A stretch of DNA of 64,000 nucleotides from Pseudalkalibacillus hwajinpoensis (GCF_039851965.1 NZ_CP156674.1:3782001-3846000); one strand, 5' to 3'; positions 25,678-34,940 are shown, counted from the stretch's first letter. The notes: a model not told the origin generated them from the letters alone. Made by a program: numbers and translations.

Positions 25678-25827
25678 CGTCTACCTCATTTCTTCTGGTC
25701 TTTTCAGAAACAGTATGTATAAAATATGATAACGGATGAAGCTATCATAAAAGTCCGTCTATTCCCATTAAACCTACCAAAAACAGGTTGTATTTGCAAA
25801 AAAACAGACATATAAGGGGGCGAAGGT

Positions 25828-27444
25828 ATGGGGAAATGGCAAACGAAAGAGACATTAATGTATTTGCTATCGAGACTTGTTGAGTATCAAAGTGTTACAG
25901 GCACTTATCCTGAAGTTGCTCTAGCAGAGTATATTCATCTGCAGCTTCAGGATTTAGCTTATTTTCAAGAAAATCCGGAGCAGCTCTCACTTCACCCTAC
26001 AAGTGACGGACGCTCTTTTGTAACCGGACTTGTTAAGAAAGGGACCTCGAAAAAAACTGTTATTCTCATCAGCCATTTTGATGTAGTCGATGTAGAAGAC
26101 TACGGTCAGTTTAAAAACCTTGCCTTTAGTCCTTATGATTTAACTGATGAGATTTATAAAAATCTTGATAATATGCCAGAAGAAGTTCAGCAGGACCTTG
26201 AGACTGGAGAGTGGCTTTTCGGGCGAGGGGTTATGGACATGAAAGCTGGTCTTGCGCTTCAAATGAGTATGCTAGAAAAAGCGAGCATGGGTGCATTTGA
26301 TGGCAATATACTTCTGCTTACGGTTCCAGATGAAGAAGTGAACTCTCTCGGTATGATTGAAGCTGTGCCTGTACTCGTAGAACTTGCCAAACAACATGGG
26401 CTGGAGTATACAGCGTGTTTAAATTCCGAGCCTGTTTTTACAAATTATCCAGGTGACCGGAACTTATACGTTTACACAGGTTCCATTGGTAAACTTCTTC
26501 CTGGATTTTTCTGTTACGGCCAGGAAACTCATGTTGGGGAGCCATTCTCAGGATTAAATGCGAATTATATGGCGGCGGAAGTGACGAGGGAACTTGAGCT
26601 AAATGCTGATTTTTGTGAAGTGGTAGATGGAGAAGTAACACCACCTCCAACGAACTTAATGCAAAAAGATCTAAAAGAAGAATATTCGGTCCAAATTCCA
26701 CATGTAGGTGTTACCCTTTTTAACGTTCTCGGAATGGAAAGTACTATTCAGGATATTACCGATCAATTGTTGAAAGCAGTAAAAGTTGCAGCGAAACGAA
26801 TAGAAGATCAGTATTTAACAAAAGCAAAGCACTTCGCTAAGCTTCAACACTATGAGCCAAAGCCTTTTCATGTGAGGGTGCTGACTTATGAGCAGCTGCA
26901 TAATCGAGCGGTTGAGCTCTTTGGTGAAGCGGAGATTAAACGGCGTGAGGACTATATAACAGCGAATTTCAAGGATCTTGGTGATCGAGATCTTTCAACA
27001 AGAATGGTGTTTGACCTTGCGGCTTTATGTAAAGATGACGGGCCGATGATCGTTCTATTTTATAATCCGCCGTTCTATCCTGCCGTATCATCCAGAAACG
27101 ATCCTTTTATACAGGAAACAATCAAGCGAGTTGTCTCCCATAGTGAGTCGGAGCACGAAGTAACGCTTAAGCCACAGCATTACTTTCCAGGGCTATCAGA
27201 CTTAAGTTTCGTTGGACTTGAACGTACGAAAGAGACGATCAGACCCTTACAAGATAACATGCCACTGTATGGTCGGTCTTACAATTTGCCGCTCGATGCT
27301 CTAGAGCAGCTTAAGGTGCCTGTGATGAACCTTGGACCAAAAGGAAAAGATCCACATAAATGGACGGAACGCCTTGAATTAACTTATTCGTTTGGTACCC
27401 TGCACGAAATGCTGCCTTACACGATTCGTCAGTTGTTAAGGTAA
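25828..27444 (+). CDS. yqjN: YqjN/RocB-type M20 peptidase family protein
   Basis: 538-residue protein of the RocB-like M20/M25/M40 family. Metal-site motifs: ILISHFDVVDVEDYG, FGRGVMDMKAGLALQ, and LTVPDEEVNSLG. RocB is needed for arginine use in B. subtilis by an unknown step; YqjN is its paralogue with putative amino acid degradation role. Position after namA agrees with yqjN. GGGGGCG site before the ATG. The exact substrate cannot be inferred. Confidence 0.82.
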   Translation: MGKWQTKETLMYLLSRLVEYQSVTGTYPEVALAEYIHLQLQDLAYFQENPEQLSLHPTSDGRSFVTGLVKKGTSKKTVILISHFDVVDVEDYGQFKNLAFSPYDLTDEIYKNLDNMPEEVQQDLETGEWLFGRGVMDMKAGLALQMSMLEKASMGAFDGNILLLTVPDEEVNSLGMIEAVPVLVELAKQHGLEYTACLNSEPVFTNYPGDRNLYVYTGSIGKLLPGFFCYGQETHVGEPFSGLNANYMAAEVTRELELNADFCEVVDGEVTPPPTNLMQKDLKEEYSVQIPHVGVTLFNVLGMESTIQDITDQLLKAVKVAAKRIEDQYLTKAKHFAKLQHYEPKPFHVRVLTYEQLHNRAVELFGEAEIKRREDYITANFKDLGDRDLSTRMVFDLAALCKDDGPMIVLFYNPPFYPAVSSRNDPFIQETIKRVVSHSESEHEVTLKPQHYFPGLSDLSFVGLERTKETIRPLQDNMPLYGRSYNLPLDALEQLKVPVMNLGPKGKDPHKWTERLELTYSFGTLHEMLPYTIRQLLR

Positions 27445-27508
27445 GCGTCTTATTCCAAAGTAGAAGAATTTGCTATGATAGGAGTGAGGATTTGAAAAGG
27501 AGTCTTTT

Positions 27509-27903
27509 ATGAAGAAAACAGTTCGTTTCGTTGCACTTGTAATTTTGCTTTCTTTTTCATATTTGCAGGGATTGCTCATTTTGCTCAAGGCGAGAGCTTT
27601 GGGGCAATGGTCCCTGGATGGGTTCCGTTTCGGCTTGGACTTGTTTACGTAACCGGATTGCTTGAGATCGTACTTGCCTTTCTTCTGCTAGTACCTCGGA
27701 CGCGGAATCAGGCTGGGGTCTTGACGGCGATTTATCTCGTTGCGATCTTCCCAGCAAATATATATGCTGCTATTGTAGGTGTTCCAGCACCTGGGCAGGA
27801 AGATGTCAATTAGACCTTATTATGGATTAGACTGTTATTCCAACCGATTTTAATTTGGTGGGTAATCTGGGTATCGAAACCGAAAAATGGTATGGAGAAC
27901 TAG
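27509..27903 (+). pseudogene. DoxX-family membrane protein, disrupted
   Basis: Starts at an ATG behind AAAAGGAG (MKKTVRFVALVILL), then the homologous frame shifts by one base in a T-rich run near 27550. It continues as FAGIAHFAQGESFGAMVPGW, VTGLLEIVLAFLLLVP and FPANIYAAIVGVPAPGQ. An in-frame TAG at 27811 interrupts it before the conserved tail LLWIRLLFQPILIWWVIWV, which ends at 27903. Two independent lesions argue for a pseudogene rather than one sequencing error. Intact relatives are small four-helix membrane proteins. Confidence 0.75.
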
Positions 27904-28004
27904 CCATACTCTTTTAATGGAGGCAATTTTTTTCAACTTTTCATTGTTAATTAAAAGGGTTATTAGGGAATAGTAGTCATAGGAAATCGAAGGGAGTTTT
28001 TTAA

Positions 28005-28214
28005 ATGGAGCAAAAGACAATCATGATTAAAGGTATGACGTGTGATCATTGTAAATCTGCTGTACGTACAGCTCTTCTCGAACTTGATGGTGTTTCGGCA
28101 GTAGAAGTTCACCTTGAAGAGGGAAACGCAGATGTGACATATGACTCAGATAAAGTTGCAGCTTCTGACTTAAATGAGGCGATAGAAGAACAGGGTTATG
28201 ATGTTGAGTCATAA
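28005..28214 (+). CDS. copZ: Copper chaperone CopZ (heavy-metal-associated domain)
   Basis: 69-residue HMA domain with the metal site GMTCDHC near residue 10. The fold pattern KSAVRTALLELDGVSAVEVHLEEGNADVTYD and the C-terminal EEQGYDVE are typical of CopZ, which carries Cu(I) to CopA. No copA or csoR is nearby, so it is an orphan here. Ribosome site GAAGGGAG, own terminator. Confidence 0.9.
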   Translation: MEQKTIMIKGMTCDHCKSAVRTALLELDGVSAVEVHLEEGNADVTYDSDKVAASDLNEAIEEQGYDVES

Positions 28215-28220
28215 TTAGAA

Positions 28221-28249
28221 AACCAGCTGACATGTCAGCTGGTTTTTTA
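28221..28249. terminator. Terminator between copZ and azoR
   Basis: AACCAGCTGACA/TGTCAGCTGGTT perfect 24-base palindrome (28221-28244) plus T tract; A-rich on the other side, so it may act in both directions. Confidence 0.9.
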
Positions 28250-28287
28250 GTAATAAAATATTGCAGGTATACCCTTTTTATCGTAAT

Positions 28288-28923
28288 TTAAAAGGTATGT
28301 GCTGTGTCTTTCGCTCGAGCGATTGCATCCTGTTTAATTTCTTCTGCTTTCTCAGGCATTGCGTTATGTCCTTCAACAAATAGACCTTCGAAATCAGGGA
28401 TGCCATAGAATTGCATCATGATTGAGAAGTACCTGTGCCCCATCTCCATTTCAGCGGCAGGGCTTTCGGAATAAACGCCACCACGCGCCTGAATGTGAAT
28501 CGCCTTTTTATCAGTAAGTAGTCCAACAGGACCGTTCTCAGTATACTTAAAGGATTTACCGGCCACAGAAACTGAATCAAGATAAGCTTTCATTACCGGT
28601 GGAAAGGAAAAATTCCAGAGTGGGGTTACAAAAATATATTTATCAGCAGAAACGAACTCTTCGCTCAATTCGTTCAGCCGCTGTACTTTTTCTTTTTCGC
28701 TTGCGGATAGCTCTTCAAACCCTTTACCAGATTGAAGTTTACCCCAACCGCTGAATACATCAGCATCGATTTGTGGAATGTGCTCACGATATAGGTCAAT
28801 GTGGACAACTTCATCATTCACATTTGCCTCTTTGTACGTATCGATAAATGCTTTTCCTACTGCCATACTATAAGACTGCGTATCGTCGTGCGGATGTGCT
28901 GTGATATATAGAACCTTTGCCAT
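28288..28923 (-). CDS. azoR: FMN-dependent NADH:quinone/azo reductase (AzoR type)
   Basis: 211-residue flavodoxin-like reductase that reduces quinones and azo compounds by two electrons. Visible: N-terminal VLYITAHPHDDTQSYS (FMN phosphate loop), FVTPLWNFSFPPVMKAYLDSV and IQARGGVYS. Members protect against electrophiles. Upstream, a 25-bp inverted repeat likely forms the operator of its regulator. Monocistronic; start ATG behind AAAGGAA. Confidence 0.9.
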   Translation of the reverse strand: MAKVLYITAHPHDDTQSYSMAVGKAFIDTYKEANVNDEVVHIDLYREHIPQIDADVFSGWGKLQSGKGFEELSASEKEKVQRLNELSEEFVSADKYIFVTPLWNFSFPPVMKAYLDSVSVAGKSFKYTENGPVGLLTDKKAIHIQARGGVYSESPAAEMEMGHRYFSIMMQFYGIPDFEGLFVEGHNAMPEKAEEIKQDAIARAKDTAHTF

Positions 28924-28960
28924 TACGAAAACATTCCTTTCAAATTCTTAAATATTTGCT

Positions 28961-28985
28961 TTGAATTAATATATTTTTAATTCAA
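28961..28985 (-). promoter_or_regulatory. Inverted-repeat operator before azoR
   Basis: Perfect 9-bp arms TTGAATTAA and TTAATTCAA separated by TATATTT, 38 bp upstream of the azoR start, where a promoter would be. The arm type is like operators of MarR/DUF24 quinone sensors, but it does not match the MhqR or YodB consensus as I recall them. Confidence 0.6.
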
Positions 28986-29060
28986 GGTAAATTATATATG
29001 AGGTAAGTAAAAGACTCAACTAATCTGCTTACGTCATTTACTAGAAGAACGAATACAAAA

Positions 29061-29089
29061 GAAAAAGACTTGCTACAACGGCAAATCTT
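29061..29089 (-). terminator. Terminator of the small gene at 29098
   Basis: On the minus strand AAGATTTGC/GCAAGTCTT with a seven-base loop and TTTTTC, starting 9 bp after the stop codon. Confidence 0.7.
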
Positions 29090-29097
29090 GGGGTGTA

Positions 29098-29241
29098 TCA
29101 CTTCTGTGATAGTTCATACGGATTGCAGCTAATCACTTTTCTCATCTCATCTGTTACTTTAAAAGTTTGATCTGGTTTCGAGTCAACGGTTGATGTATGA
29201 GGAATAGAGCTTCCATCAAAATGAATAGGTTTTTCATTCAT
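29098..29241 (-). CDS. Small protein of unknown function, 47 residues
   Basis: I do not recognise a family. The gene has a near-ideal ribosome site (AAAGGAGGAGCTTGG before the ATG), an uninterrupted frame and its own terminator immediately behind the stop codon, so it is very likely translated. The protein is hydrophilic: N-terminal MNEKPIHFDGSSIPH, then a Lys/Glu-rich part TFKVTDEMRKVISCNPYEL with a single Cys. No membrane segment or signal. It lies between divergently arranged azoR and the cardiolipin synthase gene, on the minus strand. Confidence 0.68.
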   Translation of the reverse strand: MNEKPIHFDGSSIPHTSTVDSKPDQTFKVTDEMRKVISCNPYELSQK

Positions 29242-29434
29242 CCAAGCTCCTCCTTTCATCATAAGTCTATTTAACCAGGATATGGTTTGTAATGGAAGAG
29301 AAATAATGTATGTATTCTATTACTTTCAGTGGAATAAGACTTAATAACGAGGAAGAAATAAGGTACACTGAAATGAGCCAGTTCATGGTTAACGCGATTT
29401 AGTGGCTGATCGTTCGTCAAAGGAGCTTTTGCAT

Positions 29435-30880
29435 ATGAATATCATATCGATTTTGCTAGGAATTTTATTTGTACTAAATCTTGTATTTGCAACAGTGGTA
29501 ATCTTTCTCGAACGTAAAGATGCCGGTGCAACATGGGCCTGGCTGATGGTTCTGTTTTTTATTCCGTTTCTTGGCTTTATCATGTATTTAATATTCGGAC
29601 AGAACTTAAGTAGAAGGAGACTCTTTGACTGGGAGAACATTAAAAAAGTCGGCATTGAAGATTTGATTGATGAACAGGTTAGTGAAATCAAAGAAGGTAT
29701 TTATCCATTCCGGCATGAAGAAATAGCAAAGCACAAAGATGTTATTTACATGCATCTTGTAAATGATGATGCTGTTCTAACTCAGGATAATAGCATTGAA
29801 TTGTTCACAGATGGAAAAGAGAAATTTGATACCCTTATTGAAGACATTGGCAGGGCTAAAGACCACATCCATTTCCAATACTATATTTTCCAGAAAGATA
29901 GTCTTGGTAAGCGAATAGTAGATAAGCTTATAGAGAAAGCTCAAGAAGGTGTTAAAGTCAGGGTTCTTTATGATGAAATGGGTTCGCGAAAAACTCGAAA
30001 GCGTTTCTTCAGGGAACTCATGAAAGCAGGGGGAGAAGTTGAAGTCTTTTTCCCATCACGAATTCCTTATGTAAACACCCGATTGAATTATCGAAATCAT
30101 CGTAAGTTAGTAATCATTGATGGCAATCTTGGCTATGTTGGTGGATTTAATGTTGGAAATGAGTATTTAGGGTTAAATCCGAAGTTTGGCTATTGGCGCG
30201 ATACCCATCTTCGGATAGAAGGAAGTGCAGCCCTTGCAATGCAAACGAGATTTCTATTGGATTGGAACCACGCTTCACATTTTAAAGTAGACTATGAGGA
30301 AAATTATTTTCCGGTCATTTCTTCAACTGGTAAAGCAGGTATCCAAATTGTTAGCAGTGGTCCTGATTCAGAATGGGAACAAATTAAGAATGGTTATATT
30401 AAGCTGATTACATCTGCAAAGCGAACGGTTTTCATACAGACACCATACTTTATCCCTGATGCGAGTCTATTAGATGCGCTTCGTATCGCCGCGCTAAGCG
30501 GTGTTGATGTAAGACTGATGATTCCAAATAAGCCAGACCATCCATTTGTTTACTGGGCCACTTATTCATACGTTGGTGAGCTGTTAAAAGCTGGAGCGAG
30601 AATATACATTTATCAAAATGGATTTATCCATGCGAAAACGATTACTGTTGATGGGGAAATTTCCTCAGTGGGAACTGCGAACATTGATGTGCGTAGTTTT
30701 AGACTGAATTTCGAAGTGAATGCCTTCATTTACGATGAAGAAATGACTCGCCAGCTTGAAGCCATTTTCATAAAAGATATGGAAAAAAGTGACGAGTTAA
30801 CCGATTCAGGCTATCATGAACGATCAATATGGATTCGATTTAAAGAGTCCATTTCTAGGTTGCTATCGCCAATTTTATAA
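29435..30880 (+). CDS. cls: Cardiolipin synthase
   Basis: Membrane enzyme joining two phosphatidylglycerols into cardiolipin. Two N-terminal membrane segments (IISILLGILFVLNLVFATVV and TWAWLMVLFFIPFLGFIMYL) are followed by two phospholipase D HKD motifs, NHRKLVIIDGNLGYVGGFN and HAKTITVDGEISSVGTANID. 481 residues from the ATG at 29435, which lies 9 bases after AAAGGAG; the GTG at 29402 lacks a ribosome site. Monocistronic with a terminator behind. Confidence 0.93.
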   Translation: MNIISILLGILFVLNLVFATVVIFLERKDAGATWAWLMVLFFIPFLGFIMYLIFGQNLSRRRLFDWENIKKVGIEDLIDEQVSEIKEGIYPFRHEEIAKHKDVIYMHLVNDDAVLTQDNSIELFTDGKEKFDTLIEDIGRAKDHIHFQYYIFQKDSLGKRIVDKLIEKAQEGVKVRVLYDEMGSRKTRKRFFRELMKAGGEVEVFFPSRIPYVNTRLNYRNHRKLVIIDGNLGYVGGFNVGNEYLGLNPKFGYWRDTHLRIEGSAALAMQTRFLLDWNHASHFKVDYEENYFPVISSTGKAGIQIVSSGPDSEWEQIKNGYIKLITSAKRTVFIQTPYFIPDASLLDALRIAALSGVDVRLMIPNKPDHPFVYWATYSYVGELLKAGARIYIYQNGFIHAKTITVDGEISSVGTANIDVRSFRLNFEVNAFIYDEEMTRQLEAIFIKDMEKSDELTDSGYHERSIWIRFKESISRLLSPIL

Positions 30881-30902
30881 CGAGGAATTCTAGAATTTTA
30901 GG

Positions 30903-30934
30903 AAGAGGGTGTCGTTAAACGGCATCCTCTTTTT
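30903..30934 (+). terminator. Terminator after cls
   Basis: AAGAGGGTGTCGT/ACGGCATCCTCTT stem with a TAA loop and wobble pairs, then five T residues. Confidence 0.88.
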
Positions 30935-31108
30935 CTATTAATGAGATTAGCGTGAATGTTGAAACAATTATGTCCTGGTCATCGTATTACTAATGGGTAT
31001 ACGCCAGACATTCTATTTGAATTAATTTTCTTTTAAGGAAAAAAGTCCTAACAAAGCTGTGTTATGATAGTTGGGAAGATAAGGAAAATGAATAGCGGGG
31101 GAAATGCT

Positions 31109-33139
31109 ATGATTAAAGCGAAAATGAGAAAAACACATGTGCCGTTTCGACTGAATATATTATTTCTCTTTGTATTTCTACTGTTTTCAATTTTAATTCT
31201 TAGACTTGGAGTGATTCAGATTGTGCAGGGAGAAGATTTTGAGCGAATTTCAGAACAAACTGAAAATGTAATCGCTAAATCGTCTGCTCCAAGAGGGAAG
31301 ATGTATGATCGTTATGGCAGAGTACTTGTGGATAATGAGCCAACATTTACGCTGACCTATATACGAAGTCAAAGTACTAAACAGCAGGAGAGGCATGAAG
31401 TGGCTAAGAAGCTGGCAACCTTTATTGAAATGGATGCAGATAATGTAACTGAGCGAGATTTAAAGGATTTCTGGATTATTACAAGGGCGGATAAAGCAAA
31501 AGCGAAGTTGTCTGAAGAAGAATGGTCGAACTTGAGCTCAAAAAAAGCTTATCAGCTTCAAATTGATCGCATTAATGAAGAAGACCTGAAAGAAATTACA
31601 TCTAACAAAGATGAGATGGAAATCGCTGCGATTAAGAGAGAAATGGATTCGGGATATGCGTTATCGTCGCAAGCGATAAAGAAAGGATTAACACGTGACG
31701 AAATCGCTAAAATTAGCGAGAATCTCGAAGCTTTACCTGGCATTGACATTCAACCTGACGCTGAGCGTGTCTATCCATACGGTGAAACAATGGAAACCAT
31801 GTTCGGTAACCTTGGCCAAATCCCTAAAGAATCCTTAAAGGACTACACCATGAAGGGATATGAACAGAACGATCTCGTTGGGATTAGCTACCTTGAGAAG
31901 CAGTACGAGTCCTTATTAAGAGGTCAAAAAGCGATGAAAAAATACGTAACAGATAAATCCGGGAAGCCTATTGATGAACCTGAAGTTATGCCGGGGAAAC
32001 GCGGAAATGATCTTGTGCTAACCGTTGATATTGACCTTCAGCAGGAGCTAGAGGTGATTCTTGAAGAAGAATTGAGAAAGGCAAGGGCTAGTGGAAATCC
32101 TGAAGCTGATCGAGCATTCGCAATTGCGATGAATCCGAACACGGGTGAGATCTTATCATTTGGAGGTACGAAATACGATTCAAAAGAAAATGATTATATG
32201 GAGTATTCTTACGGTACATTATCAGAATCGTATGCGATGGGTTCCTCTGTAAAAGGAGCATCAGTCCTAACAGGATATGAGGCAGGGGTTATTGGCCATG
32301 GCACGACCTTGTATGATACACCAATTATAATTGCTGAAGGCATGCCAAAGGCATCATATGCGAATCTTGGCTATGTGAATGATGTGACTGCTCTTGAGCG
32401 GTCATCAAACGTGTACATGTTCCGTATTGCTATGATGATGGCGAACTATGACTATGTACCAAGAACTGCAGGAATTCCCTGGGATACAGATGCTTATAGC
32501 GAAGTTCGCTATTACTTTAATCAGTTTGGTCTTGGTACCAAAACAGGTATTGATATGCCGATTGAGTCCACGGGTATCAACGGGGGTATCCAACAGGTTG
32601 GTAACTTAATGGACTTGATGATTGGTCAGTTTGATACGTATACACCATTACAGATGGTTCAATATATTTCAACAATCGCTAATGGAGGAAAGCGAATTCA
32701 ACCTCACTTTTTAAAAGAAGTTCATGAAGCCTCACACGTAAATGGACTTTCCGATATTATTGTTGAACAGCATGAAACAAATGTTTTGAACCACATTCAA
32801 ATGAGTGACAGTGATATTAATAGGGTTCAGAATGGTCTGTGGAGAGTAACCAATGGAAGTGATGGTACTGCGACTAAATACTTTAAAGGAGCTGATTATA
32901 GCCATGCAGGAAAAACAGGGACTGCTGAAATAGGTGATAAATATAACCTTACCTTTGTAGGTTATGCACCGTATGAAAACCCTGAAATTGCACTTGCTGT
33001 AGTAGTACCAGACATGACGGATGACGGAGAACCGATTAATAAAGAAATTGCTCAACGATTATTTAAGGCTTACTTTGATCTGAAAGAAAAGCCTAAACCA
33101 GCTACGCCAACAGACGAAGAGGCAGAAGAAGCTGCATAG
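31109..33139 (+). CDS. pbpA: Class B penicillin-binding protein (PbpA/PbpH type, transpeptidase)
   Basis: 676-residue membrane-anchored cell-wall transpeptidase. One N-terminal membrane helix (ILFLFVFLLFSILILRLGVI), a PBP dimerisation domain beginning SSAPRGKMYDRYGRVL, and a transpeptidase domain with SSVK (active Ser/Lys in AMGSSVKGAS), SSN (ERSSNVYM) and KTG (HAGKTGTAE). Such proteins shape the lateral wall in bacilli. ATG 31109 follows GGGGGA by 8 bases; starts at 31064 or 31088 are weaker. PbpA versus PbpH cannot be decided from sequence alone. C-terminal tail is Pro/Glu-rich. Confidence 0.85.
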   Translation: MIKAKMRKTHVPFRLNILFLFVFLLFSILILRLGVIQIVQGEDFERISEQTENVIAKSSAPRGKMYDRYGRVLVDNEPTFTLTYIRSQSTKQQERHEVAKKLATFIEMDADNVTERDLKDFWIITRADKAKAKLSEEEWSNLSSKKAYQLQIDRINEEDLKEITSNKDEMEIAAIKREMDSGYALSSQAIKKGLTRDEIAKISENLEALPGIDIQPDAERVYPYGETMETMFGNLGQIPKESLKDYTMKGYEQNDLVGISYLEKQYESLLRGQKAMKKYVTDKSGKPIDEPEVMPGKRGNDLVLTVDIDLQQELEVILEEELRKARASGNPEADRAFAIAMNPNTGEILSFGGTKYDSKENDYMEYSYGTLSESYAMGSSVKGASVLTGYEAGVIGHGTTLYDTPIIIAEGMPKASYANLGYVNDVTALERSSNVYMFRIAMMMANYDYVPRTAGIPWDTDAYSEVRYYFNQFGLGTKTGIDMPIESTGINGGIQQVGNLMDLMIGQFDTYTPLQMVQYISTIANGGKRIQPHFLKEVHEASHVNGLSDIIVEQHETNVLNHIQMSDSDINRVQNGLWRVTNGSDGTATKYFKGADYSHAGKTGTAEIGDKYNLTFVGYAPYENPEIALAVVVPDMTDDGEPINKEIAQRLFKAYFDLKEKPKPATPTDEEAEEAA

Positions 33140-33150
33140 AATCACTAAAA

Positions 33151-33184
33151 CAAACCCTCACCTTTAACAATAGGTGAGGGTTTG
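33151..33184. terminator. Bidirectional terminator
   Basis: CAAACCCTCACCT/AGGTGAGGGTTTG perfect 13-bp stem between the PBP gene and the convergent transporter gene. Confidence 0.92.
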
Positions 33185-33193
33185 TCATTTTGA

Positions 33194-34537
33194 TTACCAG
33201 ATCCCAAGCACATCTAACATTACTAAAAGGATAAGTAGCGGTGCGACGTAACGAATAAGGAAATACCACGTTTCAAATAGTCCCCTTTTCAACCCACTTC
33301 CACGCTTTAATTCTTCAAATAAAGCTGTTTTCTTCATTTTAAGAGGTACAAAGATTGCGATAAGCAGGGCGCCAATTGGTAAGAGTATATTGCTTACTGC
33401 ATAATCAGCTAGGTCAAAGATGGTTTTGTTAAATAGCGTCACATCGCTTAGTAGTCCATATGAAAGGGCGGATGGGATCCCGACGATAAAAATCAAAAGG
33501 CCAATGATCCATGCCCACTTTTTACGTTTATTTCGTTCGCCTTTTGAAATGACAGAAACAATAATTTCAAGCATAGAGAAGGCTGACGTTAAGGCGGCAA
33601 ACAGGAAGAGCACTAAGAATGCAATGAAGAAAAGCATTCCGAACGGTAGTTGACTGAATACAGTCGGCAGCACATTAAAGAGCAGAACAGGGCCAGCACC
33701 GACTTCCAAATCAAAAGCAAACACCGCAGGGAAAATAGCCAGACCTGCCAGTAGCACGATAAAGATATTCATTGCTACAATCGAAATCGCTGAGCGTGGT
33801 AAGCTCTGAGTTTTTGGTAGATAGGAGCTGTACGTAACCATGACAGACACACCAACACTTAAGGTGAAGAAAGACTGTCCCATTGCTTCAAGAATGGTTT
33901 GAGAAGTCACTTTTGAGAAATCGGGTTGCAGTAAAAAGACGATCCCTTCCATAGCGCCTTCAAGTGTGACAGCTCGAATCACAAGGATAATGAAAAGCAG
34001 GAACAGAGCAGGCATCATAATTTTACTTGCCTGTTCAATCCCTTTTTCTACCCCTCTTGCAACGACGAGAATGGTTAATAAAATAAAGACGAACTGAGCT
34101 AATACGCTAATAAATGGATTGGAAATAGTTGTCCCGAAAACCTCTGCATACTCATCAGAAGATAACCCGGTTAGTTGACCAGTAAAGGCTTTGTAAAGAT
34201 AGGAAATAATCCAGCCTCCGATAACGCTGTAAAAAGAGAGCAGGATAAAAGAAGTGACCATTCCCATAATCCCTACCCGATACCACTTTGATGCAGGAGC
34301 AATTGTTTTATAAGAATCTACTGCGTTGCTTTGTGCAGTTCGTCCAATGGAAAATTCAGCGAGCAGCAAAGGTAAACCGAGTATAAGGGTAAATAAGATA
34401 AAAATCAGGAAAAAGGCGCCACCTCCATTTTGCCCGGCGGTGTAAGGAAATTTCCAGATGGCTCCAAGTCCAATTGCGGATCCAGCTGCGGCTAAAATAA
34501 ACCCAAGCCTTGAGGACCATTGTTCGTTCTGACTCAT
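33194..34537 (-). CDS. Sodium-dependent amino acid transporter (NSS/SNF family)
   Basis: Na+ symporter of the LeuT fold, 447 residues with about 11-12 membrane segments. Signature RLGFILAAAGSAIGLGAIWKFPYTAGQNGGGAFF near the N-terminus (in order, Na+ and substrate site of TM1), and SFFTLSVGVSVMVTYSSYL in TM6. The ATG at 34537 lies 8 bases after AAAGGAG; the ATG two codons upstream is only 2 bases from it. Its transcript carries a T-box leader with a Phe specifier, so it is predicted to import phenylalanine or an aromatic mixture. Prediction from regulation only. Confidence 0.88.
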   Translation of the reverse strand: MSQNEQWSSRLGFILAAAGSAIGLGAIWKFPYTAGQNGGGAFFLIFILFTLILGLPLLLAEFSIGRTAQSNAVDSYKTIAPASKWYRVGIMGMVTSFILLSFYSVIGGWIISYLYKAFTGQLTGLSSDEYAEVFGTTISNPFISVLAQFVFILLTILVVARGVEKGIEQASKIMMPALFLLFIILVIRAVTLEGAMEGIVFLLQPDFSKVTSQTILEAMGQSFFTLSVGVSVMVTYSSYLPKTQSLPRSAISIVAMNIFIVLLAGLAIFPAVFAFDLEVGAGPVLLFNVLPTVFSQLPFGMLFFIAFLVLFLFAALTSAFSMLEIIVSVISKGERNKRKKWAWIIGLLIFIVGIPSALSYGLLSDVTLFNKTIFDLADYAVSNILLPIGALLIAIFVPLKMKKTALFEELKRGSGLKRGLFETWYFLIRYVAPLLILLVMLDVLGIW

Positions 34538-34584
34538 GCTCATTCTCCTTTCGTTTTTTGATTGAATGCTGATCACGTTAGCGC

Positions 34585-34826
34585 AAAAAAAATCGCCCCT
34601 ACGTTATCCGTAGGGACGATTGTTATCGCGGTACCACCCTGATTGTGAGATAATCTCACCACTCGTTTGTGTAACGATCTTCACCGTCTTTTGCCAGTGC
34701 AAAAGAAGCTCCAGAAATGAAATTCACGTCCTTTTATGTACCGATTCTCACCAACCATCGGCTCTCTACAACAGGGAAAGGGCAGCTACTTATTTTCCTT
34801 CAACGCAGTTCAATTTATTTAAGGTT
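34585..34826 (-). promoter_or_regulatory. T-box leader, specifier reads Phe (UUU or UUC)
   Basis: On the minus strand: AGTA loop-E motif (in AATAAGTAGC), distal AGAGAG-CCGAT-..-ATCGG arm, specifier loop GTGAATTTCATTTCTGGAG, T-box sequence GGGTGGTACCGCG (34627-34639) and terminator ATCGTCCCTACG/CGTAGGGGCGAT with eight T residues. In the GAA-NNN register the codon is UUU, one base later UUC; both are Phe. Controls the NSS transporter gene. Confidence 0.93.
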
Positions 34827-34832
34827 ATTCAA

Positions 34833-34861
34833 TTTTTATCATGTTCAAGTTACGGTGTCAA
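34833..34861 (-). promoter_or_regulatory. Promoter of the NSS transporter transcript
   Basis: TTGACA (34861-34856)-N17-TAAAAA on the minus strand, just upstream of the T-box leader. Confidence 0.65.
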
Positions 34862-34940
34862 TATGATTTTGGATATGGAAATATTATCAATCCCTTGAAA
34901 AAACCTTAAAAGAGGATTGTCAATTAATGTGTTTTTCGAG

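Noticed and set aside
34620..34898. Open frame of 92 codons on the plus strand
   Set aside because: It runs antisense through the Phe T-box leader and has no ribosome site or protein-like composition.
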